Under the pieces are notes generated by a model that did not search any database, had not been told where the DNA came from, and worked only from the letters and a program-made list of their open reading frames with translations. This document shows positions 34,652-42,877 of a stretch of 54,827 bases of DNA, one piece after another. Where the stretch lies: contig CACZXH010000017.1 of assembly GCA_902785065.1 (NCBI GenBank), forward strand, positions 40,428-95,254, given 5' to 3'. Every line of letters begins with the position of its first letter. The first letter of the stretch is position 1. The stretch is from an uncultured Bacteroidia bacterium. GTDB taxonomy: Bacteria > Bacteroidota > Bacteroidia > Bacteroidales > UBA932. Made by a program: the position numbers and the translations under genes.

Positions 34652-36498
34652 TTAGTCAAGCGTAACGTCGTAGATCACGAGCTTCTGCTCACCATCGCGA
34701 GTCTCGCCCTTGTGGACGCCGATGCACAGGACGATGTCCTTGCCGGAGAACTCGCTCAGGTCATAACGGAAGGTGGCATACTTGTCGGGACTGCCCTTGG
34801 AGCCGTCCTCGTGGATGAACTTCCAGCAGCCGTTGTCAACGGCTTCCGCGGACACGGCATTGTTCTCGTACGGGGCAAGGGCCTTGGCGGTGCCGTCCAA
34901 GGTAATGGCGGTCACGCGGAAGACGGTCGGATCCGTGGAGGAGAAGTTGCGCACGCGGAAAGCGATATGGTCGTTGGCGTCAGAAATGCTGAACTTCGAG
35001 AACCAGAAGGACTCTGGCAGCTCATAGTCGGGGTCCACACCGCCGCGGGTCTTGATCGTGAAGCCATTGCCCACGAACGGCTCGGTATCCTTGTTCACAT
35101 ACATGAAGCCCCACTGGGAAGCGATGTGGTTCTCGCACTCATACATCCAGGCTTTGTACTGCGGGCCCCAGTTGTCGCGGCCCCACACCTGGACACCGTC
35201 GGGCGTATAGGCGGTGAAATGGCGGTTCGGGTTGGGCATCATGGAACCGAGCTGCTCCAGCGTAAGATGCCAGCCGGGCAGGGCAGGGACCTCGGTACCG
35301 GTCAGGTGGTCGTCACCCTTTACATATTCGGGCGCGAAGGTGATATGCTTGAGCGGCACCTGGACCCAGTAGTCGCCAGTCGCCCAGCGGTAGGTACCGA
35401 TGGCAATGGCGATGCGCTTGCCCACATAGGCGGAGAGGTCATACTGGAAGTTCAGGTAATCTCCGCTGGAGAAGCCGTCGGTGTACTCTTTCAGCGCCGT
35501 CTCCGGGAGACGGATGGCTTCGGGATCGTCGGAAGTCATGTCCACGACTACCACGCCGAAGTGCGCGGGACCCTGGTGGGTGCGGGCGTTCACGGTGAGA
35601 TACTTGTTGGAATCGGTGATGTCCTTGATACCATAGATGTAGGTGTCCTGGAAGACCTGGTCCACGGGGTTGTTCTCCTTGTCGGAGTCATCGTTCCGGA
35701 TCCGGAGGGCCATGCCTTCGCCCTGGTTTTCGATGTTGCCTTCCTGTTTCCACTGCGCGGACATGAAGGTGCAGGACCAGTCGGTCAGGCCGCCGCCGCC
35801 CCAGCCGCCGCGGTATTCGTCCATAAACAGGAACGGTGCCTGCTGCTGGAGGTCATCGAGGGACTTGCCGCGGAAGAGCTCCTTGCCGCCCATGCCGATG
35901 TCACCGAGATCCACCTTGTGGTTTACGAAGTCATCCTTGCCAATCTGCCGGATGATGGTCATCGCACCGGTCTTGCGGAGCGTGAGGGTGTAATCCTGGA
36001 TGGTCAGGTCGGTGAAGGAGAACACGCCGTCTGCACCGGTCACCAGCTCCTTGGAACCGATGGAGGCCGTGACGCCTGCAAACGGGACGTTGCCGTGGCT
36101 GGCATCCAGCACGCGGCCGGTAATCACGGCGTCCGACACTTCAAGGACCGGGTTCAACGTGACTTTCCCGCCGGTGAAATGGCTGGCGGGTACGGTCATC
36201 GCCACGGTTGCGTAGCCGGCTTTGGCGAACTGTGCCACGACTGTTTTCGTGATCTTGACATCCAAGGAGTACGTACCGTCGGAGGATGTGGTCGTCGACG
36301 CGTCAGACCCTTCCACCGTGACGGAGACAGCGGCAATCCGGTCACCCCCCGTGTCGGTTACGACACCGGAGATGGTTCCCGACCCCCAGTCTTCCTGCGC
36401 CGCCTCTTCATTGTCGGTGCAGGAGGGCAGCATTGCGGCGCCCGCCATGGCGAGGGCTGCAACGGCAAAAGCCTTGAGAAGAGATTTGGATTTGTTCA
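34652..36498 (-). CDS. Surface lipoprotein with carboxypeptidase-regulatory-like domains
   Basis: A 614-residue lipoprotein (signal VAALAMAGAAMLPSC). Residues about 38-120 and 125-205 are two Ig-like carboxypeptidase-regulatory domains (GTISGVVTDTGGDRIAAVSV and ITGRVLDASHGNVPFAGVTA). The remaining 400 residues show two repeated beta-rich segments ending in similar phrases (FQYDLSAYVGKRIAIAIGTYR and FRYDLSEFSGKDIVLCIGVHK), each typical of a carbohydrate-binding beta-sandwich. No catalytic motif is recognised. In this PUL position it is probably a glycan-binding surface protein, though an enzyme of unknown family is possible. The long upstream frame to 36703 precedes the signal peptide and is not used. 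Confidence 0.7.
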
Positions 36499-36525
36499 TT
36501 GTTTTAGGATGAATGATAATTGGTT

Positions 36526-38343
36526 TTATTGAATGGTTGACAGATATTTCCGAGTCTGTTCCGGGCGGTAAGCCATCCGAACACGCCAGATCAGTTCCTG
36601 GGCGGATACGGCCTGGAAACGGTCCGGCAACTGCTCCAGGCAGGAAGCGGCCGCATCGGAGGACCGGTTTCCGGCGAAATCGCTCCATGCATGGACGCTG
36701 CACAGGGAGAAGGATGCCGCTCCGGAAGGCTCACGCTCTTTCATCTTGTCGGAGACTTCCTTCGGATTGCCGCCCCCGACGGATGTCGGCAGTCCTTTCC
36801 ACAGGGCATACCGGGCGGTAATGACCGGGATGTCATAGCCCTGGGAATTGGTGCACCAGCGGATCTCCCCGTCTCCTCCGGTATAGGGGGAATACTGGAT
36901 GACGACGATCCCTTCCAGCTGGTCGTTGGCATCTACGAAGGCCTGGTACGCTTCCATCGCCTCCTGGCTCAAGGCCCGCCAGGCGATGAGCTGCAGTACC
37001 TTGATTCGGTGCTGGCGCATGTGCACCCCCGTCCGCGCGGCAATCACTGCGAGGGAAGCGGCGCGGCGGGAGGTCTTCTGCGCGTAGGTATCGGCATAGA
37101 AATACCCTCCGCCGAAGGTCTCCATCAGGGTATTGTCGTCTCCGCAAAGGTTCACGAGGTAGGAGTAACGGTCAGGAGAGAGCTCGGCGAGCGCCTGAGC
37201 GCCCAGGGTATAGCTCATCTGCACGTCATGGCGGGAGGGAAGGGCATAGAAGTCCTTCTCGAAGCCGTCTCCCATGACCCACTGGTAGTTATCTCCGTCG
37301 GTGAGGACGAAGGAAATGAAATTCTTCTTGAGATGATAGTCTATTGTACGGGGATGGATGACCGGGGCGAGAGACTTGGACTGGCGTTCCCGGGCGCCGG
37401 CGCTGGTAAGGGAGTGGTTGTAACTCCAGTCGGCGGCCAGCATCAGGTGCCCGTACCGGGAGATTTTTCCCACGAACTCGTCTTCCCCGAAAGGTCCACC
37501 CTCCCAGCCGAGGACGGGGGAATCGGGCTGAAGCCAGGCCAGGACTTCATCCATCAATCCGTTGTTCATGCCACCCTCCACGCTGTCCCGTTCGCGGCAC
37601 AGGTTCAACACGAATAAGTGGTGGCAGATGGAAAAGTTGCGGAGTTCCGCCGTGTTCACGGGCATGAGGACCAGGGCGTCGTTCCGGCACGCATCCCTGA
37701 ATTCCTCCCAGGCGTCCCGGGTAGTCTTCCTACGTGCATCGTAACGCATCGTGTAACCGGCCTCGATGAAACGCTCCTCCAGGGAGACATCCACGATGAC
37801 TGCCTGGAACACATGGGCAGCCACCGAGGCGACGACCGAGCTCTCCGGGTTGGAGGCTACATCGCAAAGGACGTACCCGCCGGAAAAGAGATCCTTCACC
37901 TGGACCGGGGCTCCGTCAAAGGGGCCGTATTCGTTGAAGCAGAGTTCGAACGCCGTCTGGCGTCCCACCTCCCTGCCCAGGAAAGCCCTGGCACGGTTGT
38001 AGGAATCCGAGTTGACGTCCAGCCAGACCGCCACATCCGACCGGCCTTCCTGGAAAGCGCCGTTCACGAGGCCTGACACGGATTCGCAAAGCAGCTGGTA
38101 GGGCAGACCGCCGTCAAACATGTCCACGCAAACCCAATAACGCTCGGGAATGCGGGAGTCCTCGGGCATGAAAAACTGTCCTTCATCTCCAATAGGATCG
38201 TGGATATCCGTGTACACGACAGCATCGGCCTTGGAGGGAGGAACCAACTCGTCTGTTCCGTTTTCCTTTGTACAAGTAACGCAAGCCGTCAGTAAACTGG
38301 CGGACACAAGCAGGTGGACTTTTCTGTAAACCGGACGGATCAT
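36526..38343 (-). CDS. GxGYxYP-type putative glycoside hydrolase lipoprotein
   Basis: A 605-residue lipoprotein (LLVSASLLTACVTC). It resembles the GxGYxYP putative glycoside hydrolase family: PVLGWEGGPFGEDEFV near residue 280, FVLTDGDNYQWVMGDGF near 341, and FGGGYFYADTYA near 405, the last matching the motif except Ala for Pro. Members occur in Bacteroidales PULs; their reaction has not been defined as far as I know. It is the first gene of the mannan PUL, about 20 bp after the probable transcription start of the -7 box at 38366-38373, and is divergent from the trans-membrane regulator. Confidence 0.72.
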   Translation of the reverse strand: MIRPVYRKVHLLVSASLLTACVTCTKENGTDELVPPSKADAVVYTDIHDPIGDEGQFFMPEDSRIPERYWVCVDMFDGGLPYQLLCESVSGLVNGAFQEGRSDVAVWLDVNSDSYNRARAFLGREVGRQTAFELCFNEYGPFDGAPVQVKDLFSGGYVLCDVASNPESSVVASVAAHVFQAVIVDVSLEERFIEAGYTMRYDARRKTTRDAWEEFRDACRNDALVLMPVNTAELRNFSICHHLFVLNLCRERDSVEGGMNNGLMDEVLAWLQPDSPVLGWEGGPFGEDEFVGKISRYGHLMLAADWSYNHSLTSAGARERQSKSLAPVIHPRTIDYHLKKNFISFVLTDGDNYQWVMGDGFEKDFYALPSRHDVQMSYTLGAQALAELSPDRYSYLVNLCGDDNTLMETFGGGYFYADTYAQKTSRRAASLAVIAARTGVHMRQHRIKVLQLIAWRALSQEAMEAYQAFVDANDQLEGIVVIQYSPYTGGDGEIRWCTNSQGYDIPVITARYALWKGLPTSVGGGNPKEVSDKMKEREPSGAASFSLCSVHAWSDFAGNRSSDAAASCLEQLPDRFQAVSAQELIWRVRMAYRPEQTRKYLSTIQ

Positions 38344-38365
38344 GGTTATCGTTTCGTGTTGACTG

Positions 38366-38373
38366 CAAATATA
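38366..38373 (-). promoter_or_regulatory. -7 box of the mannan PUL operon
   Basis: TATATTTG on the minus strand. No TTTG lies at the expected -33 distance; that position is instead taken by the palindrome GGTTAATTAACC (38395-38406), as expected for a promoter that needs an activator. Confidence 0.55.
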
Positions 38374-38394
38374 GCGGGAGACTGTTAAGAATAG

Positions 38395-38437
38395 GGTTAA
38401 TTAACCATTATTTAAAAAATATTTTGGGTTAACCATT
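38395..38437. promoter_or_regulatory. Paired GGTTAA/TTAACC operator sites
   Basis: A perfect 12-bp palindrome GGTTAATTAACC (38395-38406) and a related palindrome GGTTAACC (38427-38434) lie between the divergent promoters. Both are followed by ATT, so TTAACCATT repeats directly 28 bp apart (38401-38409 and 38429-38437). The likely binder is the SARP-like regulator encoded next. Confidence 0.6.
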
Positions 38438-38454
38438 GAAAAATAATACCTTTG
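38423..38454 (+). promoter_or_regulatory. Promoter of the trans-membrane regulator gene
   Basis: TTTG (38423-38426), a 20-bp spacer and TACCTTTG (38447-38454) match the consensus exactly. The ATG at 38461 is only 7 nt after the box, so the mRNA is nearly leaderless. The -33 element touches one operator half-site, suggesting autoregulation. Confidence 0.7.
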
Positions 38455-38460
38455 TCCGCC

Positions 38461-40923
38461 ATGAAGATAAAAGCCATTCTTGTTATCCTTGCGTTCATCT
38501 CATGCTGGACGGCTGTCGGGCAGGGACTCCATTTCCGCGGTTCCGAATATCCCATAGAAGAACGCACAAGCATGAATATTCCCCTGCGAAAAGCATTTGC
38601 CGACTCATTGGTGATTCGTTTCGACATCGCTTTTTCCCGGGAAAGGGACAATGGATACATTTTCAGGATAGGACGCATTCCCGATGAAAACAATATCGGG
38701 GGAATTTGCCTTTTCATGGACAGCATGGGAGAAGAGTACCAATTCAGGGTCATTTGGGAAGGGCATCGTTTCATATCCGACATGTCTATCTCCAGATCAG
38801 ACGTGGTTGAAGGCGAATGGCTGCCCGTTCGATTCGTTTTGACGCCGAAAAAGGACAGCGTTTATTTGCAGATCGGTCGGCATGGCGTGGGCGGTACTAT
38901 GGACTTGCAAGGAACGGTAAACAGCATTCTTTGCCTGGGTAAGAATGAATACCGGATCGATGTACCGAGTTTCGACATGCGTAACCTGTCCGTCAAGATG
39001 GACCAGAAAGTGGCCGCATTCCCTTTGGAGGAAGACTCCGGCAATACGGCATCCAGTTCCCTGCCCGGGTACAAGGCAAAAATAAGCAACCCTGAGTGGC
39101 TGAACCGTGACAGGCTCCGATGGAAGAAGCGCTTCAGCCAAAGCAGCGCGCAGTTCCTGACCTGTGGCTATGACGATTCGCGGCACGAAATCTATCTGAT
39201 TTCGCGAGATTCGCTGCATCGGATCCCTCTTGGAAAGGGAATGGAATTCCACGAAAAGACTTCGACCCCGAATCCCCTTCATACCTTCCTCGGAGCCAGT
39301 TTTCCGCAGGACGGCGGATACTACTGTTACGAAGCCTATTATGGCGACGAAGTCCCGCTGGAGTATCCCACACTGGCATTTCTGGATTCCAGCCTCACTT
39401 GGAACATCTTGTCTTCCGGACAATTCCCGACCCAACTCCATCACCATAATCTCATTTCGGACACGCTTAGGCACCGCCACTACCTGTACGGCGGTTTCGG
39501 CAACCGTCTCTACAACGGTCGTTTTTATTGCCTGGATGATTCCGGGCATTGGCATCCTGCGCCCGAACTCACCGGAGACGAAGTTTGGCCCCGCTACTTC
39601 GCTTCGGCAGGATGGGACTCGGTCTACGACAAGATTTACTTGTTCGGCGGAATGGGGAATCAAAGCGGAGATCATATCGTGGGCCGTCAATATCTATACG
39701 ATTTCTTTGTCATTGACCCGGAAACCTTTGAGGCAGAAAAAGTCTGGACACTTCCCAAACAGAAGATAAACAAAGTGCCGGTAAGGAATATGGTCCTCCC
39801 CGGGGACTCGTATTTCTATACGCTCATGTATCCGGAGAGCTATACCGAAACTGAACTGCAGTTATACCGGTTCTCCCTGCAAGACGGGCAGATGTCCCTG
39901 TACGCCGATGCCATTCCCATGAATTCCGACCGGATTCTTACCAATGCGAATCTCTACTATGACACGCAGTTGCAGATACTCATCGCCCTTTTGGAAGAAT
40001 CCACGAATGACATCGATTCAAGAGTAACGGTCTATACGCTGTCTTTCCCCCCCTTGAAACGGAACCTCTCCACAGTGACCCGGGAACGGATTCGGAAGGG
40101 GACGGTGCTTCTATTCGCTCTCCTCCTTGTGGGGATGACGCTCTATCTGATAAAACGGAAGATCCGGCATTCCCGGAGGCTCAAAGCCAGTATTCCAGCC
40201 GCTGCGCTTCAGCCTTTGAAACCTGTTGCCAATTCCCTCTCCCTATTCGGTGTTTTTGCCGCTTATGATGCAGAAGGGAACGAAATCTCGGCCGAATTTC
40301 CGGAAAAAATACGCCAACTTCTGCTTCTGATCCTTCTGGGAATGAAAGACGGGGTCAGTTCCAAAAACCTGAGGTCGCTGCTCTGGCCGGACAAGGATGA
40401 AATGCATGCCAAAAACCTTCGGGGCGTAACCATGAATAAACTCCGGAAGGCGCTTTCCCTGATGGATGGGGTCTCGATCGAGTTTAAAGACGGTCATTTC
40501 GTCCTTCAGTACCGGGAACCTTTCAGTTGTGATTATCTGAGATTCCAGCAAATACTGCAGAGCGAACAACCCGACATGGATACACTCATCCGTCTGCTTT
40601 CCCGCGGGAAATTTCTTCTGGGCGAGACAGATCCGATGTTTGATTACATGAAAGACAGCTTCGACAGGCAAGTACAACCGGTCATGCAAAGGGAAATGAA
40701 GCGCAGGGTGGGCATGAAGGAATACAACAATGCCATTCTGTGTGCCGATATCCTTTTCCTGGTAGACCCCCTGGACGATGAAGCCCTCGCCGGCAAGATC
40801 CGGGCGCTCCAACTCCTGGGGCACGAGGACGATGCCCGCACATGCTACCAGCAGTTCATTTCCAGGCACAAGCGTGAATATGCAGAGGAATACGGTACCG
40901 CCTACGACAGCCTTTCCATATAA
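38461..40923 (+). CDS. One-component trans-membrane regulator: Kelch-like sensor with SARP-type DNA-binding domain
   Basis: An 820-residue protein. Signal peptide about 1-20; a LamG/concanavalin-like domain about 22-190; a Kelch-like beta-propeller about 215-500 (RHYLYGGFGNRLYN, DKIYLFGGMGNQ); one membrane helix about 548-566 (VLLFALLLVGMTLYLI); then a cytoplasmic winged helix of the OmpR/SARP type (about 597-685: LLLLILLGMKDGVSSKNLRS, LLWPDKDEMHAKNLRGVTMN, then KLRKAL) and a C-terminal TPR-like region resembling a bacterial transcriptional activator domain (about 690-815). It would bind a glycan in the periplasm and activate DNA directly, with no kinase or anti-sigma step, as a functional analogue of SusR or hybrid two-component sensors. 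It is divergent from the mannan PUL and next to paired palindromes. The open frame starts at TTG 38452, but ATG 38461 gives the signal peptide. Confidence 0.83.
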   Translation: MKIKAILVILAFISCWTAVGQGLHFRGSEYPIEERTSMNIPLRKAFADSLVIRFDIAFSRERDNGYIFRIGRIPDENNIGGICLFMDSMGEEYQFRVIWEGHRFISDMSISRSDVVEGEWLPVRFVLTPKKDSVYLQIGRHGVGGTMDLQGTVNSILCLGKNEYRIDVPSFDMRNLSVKMDQKVAAFPLEEDSGNTASSSLPGYKAKISNPEWLNRDRLRWKKRFSQSSAQFLTCGYDDSRHEIYLISRDSLHRIPLGKGMEFHEKTSTPNPLHTFLGASFPQDGGYYCYEAYYGDEVPLEYPTLAFLDSSLTWNILSSGQFPTQLHHHNLISDTLRHRHYLYGGFGNRLYNGRFYCLDDSGHWHPAPELTGDEVWPRYFASAGWDSVYDKIYLFGGMGNQSGDHIVGRQYLYDFFVIDPETFEAEKVWTLPKQKINKVPVRNMVLPGDSYFYTLMYPESYTETELQLYRFSLQDGQMSLYADAIPMNSDRILTNANLYYDTQLQILIALLEESTNDIDSRVTVYTLSFPPLKRNLSTVTRERIRKGTVLLFALLLVGMTLYLIKRKIRHSRRLKASIPAAALQPLKPVANSLSLFGVFAAYDAEGNEISAEFPEKIRQLLLLILLGMKDGVSSKNLRSLLWPDKDEMHAKNLRGVTMNKLRKALSLMDGVSIEFKDGHFVLQYREPFSCDYLRFQQILQSEQPDMDTLIRLLSRGKFLLGETDPMFDYMKDSFDRQVQPVMQREMKRRVGMKEYNNAILCADILFLVDPLDDEALAGKIRALQLLGHEDDARTCYQQFISRHKREYAEEYGTAYDSLSI

Positions 40924-40943
40924 GCCAACCGTAAGCGAGGGTT

Positions 40944-41576
40944 TTACCTGGCATAGCCGACCGGATTGTTCAGCAGCGGAGTCTGCGTCTCGTCCAGACG
41001 AAGCAGTTCCTTGATGGCCTGGGTATCCATCGACATCCTGGGACGGGTGACAAGACCTGCACCTGCACAGAACAGGTTGATGTTCTCTGAAACGATGCCG
41101 GCATCCACGCCCATCACGACCGTCGAACGCTCGTCGCTTCCGCCGAATTTCTTCTCATCGGCGACCATCAGCAGAATGACCGGGGCCGTCTTGACCCAGC
41201 CCTGACGGCCGGCGACGAGATCCCTGTGGTCTCCCTGGACAACCGGACGCAGGCTGTTTTCCGCATTCAGATACTCGCAGACACCCTCTGCCGTGAAGAC
41301 AAAGACGCGGATCTCCTGTTTGTTGCTCGCCGTAGGGGAAGTCAGCTTGCCGTTCTCCCGGTTGACACCGATGGCAGCGAAAAGCAGGTTGGAAAGGTCC
41401 TGGTCGCTGAGCATCCGCTCGCTGAACTCCGTTCCCGACTGGCGGTTCCAGAGGGTCTCAAGCGTAGATTTGCCCCCCGTCTTCTCGGGGGCGGGAAGAG
41501 AAATGTTCTGGGCCAGGCACATTCCAGCACCCAGCAACGTCGCGATGACGATTAAAGACAACTTATTCATATTCAA
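40944..41576 (-). CDS. Secreted nitroreductase-like protein (SagB type)
   Basis: A 210-residue protein of the nitroreductase superfamily, close to the SagB-type group (LWNRQSGTEFSERMLSDQDL near residues 42-61, MGVDAGIVSENINLFCAGAG near 155). It carries a signal peptide (IVIATLLGAGMCLAQ), unusual for a flavin enzyme and implying a periplasmic location. Such proteins usually bind FMN and reduce small organic molecules; the substrate is unknown. It lies within the island, convergent with the regulator gene (20-bp gap) and 101 bp downstream of the amidohydrolase gene on the same strand, so the two may be co-transcribed. Confidence 0.72.
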   Translation of the reverse strand: MNMNKLSLIVIATLLGAGMCLAQNISLPAPEKTGGKSTLETLWNRQSGTEFSERMLSDQDLSNLLFAAIGVNRENGKLTSPTASNKQEIRVFVFTAEGVCEYLNAENSLRPVVQGDHRDLVAGRQGWVKTAPVILLMVADEKKFGGSDERSTVVMGVDAGIVSENINLFCAGAGLVTRPRMSMDTQAIKELLRLDETQTPLLNNPVGYAR

Positions 41577-41677
41577 TGAGTTTTAAAATGTTTATTTCAG
41601 AGGCAATGCCACCCTGAAAGTGACGTTCGGGTGATGGCTGCTGCCAGGAAAAGTCATAATGGCTAAAAGGAACGCTC

Positions 41678-42781
41678 TCATTTCAGTTTGAAGATTTGCT
41701 CCGCGTTGCCGCGGGCGATGGCATACTTCTGGTCAGCGGTCAGATCGGCCTTGTCCAGGAAGAATCTCAGCGGTTCGTTCTGGATATAAGGGTAGTCCTC
41801 GCTCCAGATGATGTGCTCCGCGCCGAAGAGTTTCACGAAATAGTCCAGCTGCATCTCGGACATAATGCCGGAAGGCGTGTACCAGATGTTATCTTTATAA
41901 TAATCAGAAACTTTCTTCTTGAGTCCGGTCTTTTCCTGGTCCAGCATATAGTCCATCCGCTCCAGGAAGGCGGGGATGTCCTCGCCCCAGTGGCCGGTGA
42001 CGAACTTGAGGTTCGGGAGTTTGTCGAAAATGCCGCTCAGCACCATCCTGGCTACGTGGATGCCCACGTCAATGTGCCAACCGAATCCTGCGCTGCCGAG
42101 TTCCGCCCCCACGATGGGGCTGTAGCTGTCGGACATATAGTAGTAGTCGATAATCTCGCTTTTCACAAAGTCCGGATGCCAATAAACGGGTACGTCCAGC
42201 TCGGCCGCCTTCTCGAAGATGGGGAAGAATTCCGGCTCGTCGTAAAAACGGCCTTTGTACTGGCCGGTGAGCAACACACCCACAAAGCCCAGTTCCTTTA
42301 CGGTACGCTCCAGTTCGGCGGCGGCCGCTTCGGGATCGGCCATCGGAAGGGTGGCCATCGCACGGAAGCGGTCGGGATGCTCCGCTACGCGGGCCGCCAG
42401 GATGTCATTGGCCTCCCGGCAGATCCGGACCGCCTCGTCGGCAGGGACTACATCGTCCACCGGGGCTGTATAAGAAAGGATCTGCACGCCGATACCCAGG
42501 CTGTCCATATGCGGAAGGCGCTTCTTCTCGATATCCAGCAGATCCTGTCCAATCAGGCGCCTGGTACTGAAAAACTTCATTGCCTCGGCCATCTTTCCCG
42601 TGGGCTTCGGCTTCAGGTAAGCATATTTCGCATTCGCGTCAATGATTTCCTGCGAGGTAATGTGTTCCTCGACGGTGATGAGCGGAAGAGCATTGTAATC
42701 CATTTCGTGGGTGCTTTTATCTGCACAGGAGATGGCCATCATGGTCATCCCTGCAGCAAGTATTGTCCTAACTGTATTCAT
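41678..42781 (-). CDS. Amidohydrolase-family lipoprotein (Amidohydro_2, ACMSD-like)
   Basis: A 367-residue TIM-barrel metal-dependent hydrolase of the amidohydrolase-2 family, which includes ACMSD and gamma-resorcylate decarboxylases. A signal with lipobox (MTMMAISC) places it outside the cytoplasm, which is uncommon for the family. Metal-site residues visible are EEH near the start (ITVEEHITS), PVYWHPDF, FVTGHWGEDIP and the Asp in IIWSEDYPY. The substrate is unknown; a non-oxidative decarboxylase or hydrolase acting on an aromatic or lactone compound is likely. It is divergent from an AraC-type gene, the probable regulator. Confidence 0.8.
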   Translation of the reverse strand: MNTVRTILAAGMTMMAISCADKSTHEMDYNALPLITVEEHITSQEIIDANAKYAYLKPKPTGKMAEAMKFFSTRRLIGQDLLDIEKKRLPHMDSLGIGVQILSYTAPVDDVVPADEAVRICREANDILAARVAEHPDRFRAMATLPMADPEAAAAELERTVKELGFVGVLLTGQYKGRFYDEPEFFPIFEKAAELDVPVYWHPDFVKSEIIDYYYMSDSYSPIVGAELGSAGFGWHIDVGIHVARMVLSGIFDKLPNLKFVTGHWGEDIPAFLERMDYMLDQEKTGLKKKVSDYYKDNIWYTPSGIMSEMQLDYFVKLFGAEHIIWSEDYPYIQNEPLRFFLDKADLTADQKYAIARGNAEQIFKLK

Positions 42782-42789
42782 ATCTGCTG

Positions 42790-42797
42790 CAAAGATA
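42790..42797 (-). promoter_or_regulatory. -7 promoter box of the amidohydrolase gene
   Basis: TATCTTTG on the minus strand, 8 bp before the start codon at 42781. No clear -33 element is seen, consistent with activator control. Confidence 0.45.
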
Positions 42798-42866
42798 GAT
42801 GGATCCCTTTGCACTTGCGTTACCGATTAAAAGGAAAGAATTACCATTTTGTAAGTTATTAATCGT

Positions 42867-42874
42867 ATATTTGC
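42867..42874 (+). promoter_or_regulatory. -7 promoter box of the AraC gene
   Basis: TATATTTG ends 3 nt before the ATG at 42878, so transcription would start on or next to the start codon. Confidence 0.5.
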
Positions 42875-42877
42875 CCT

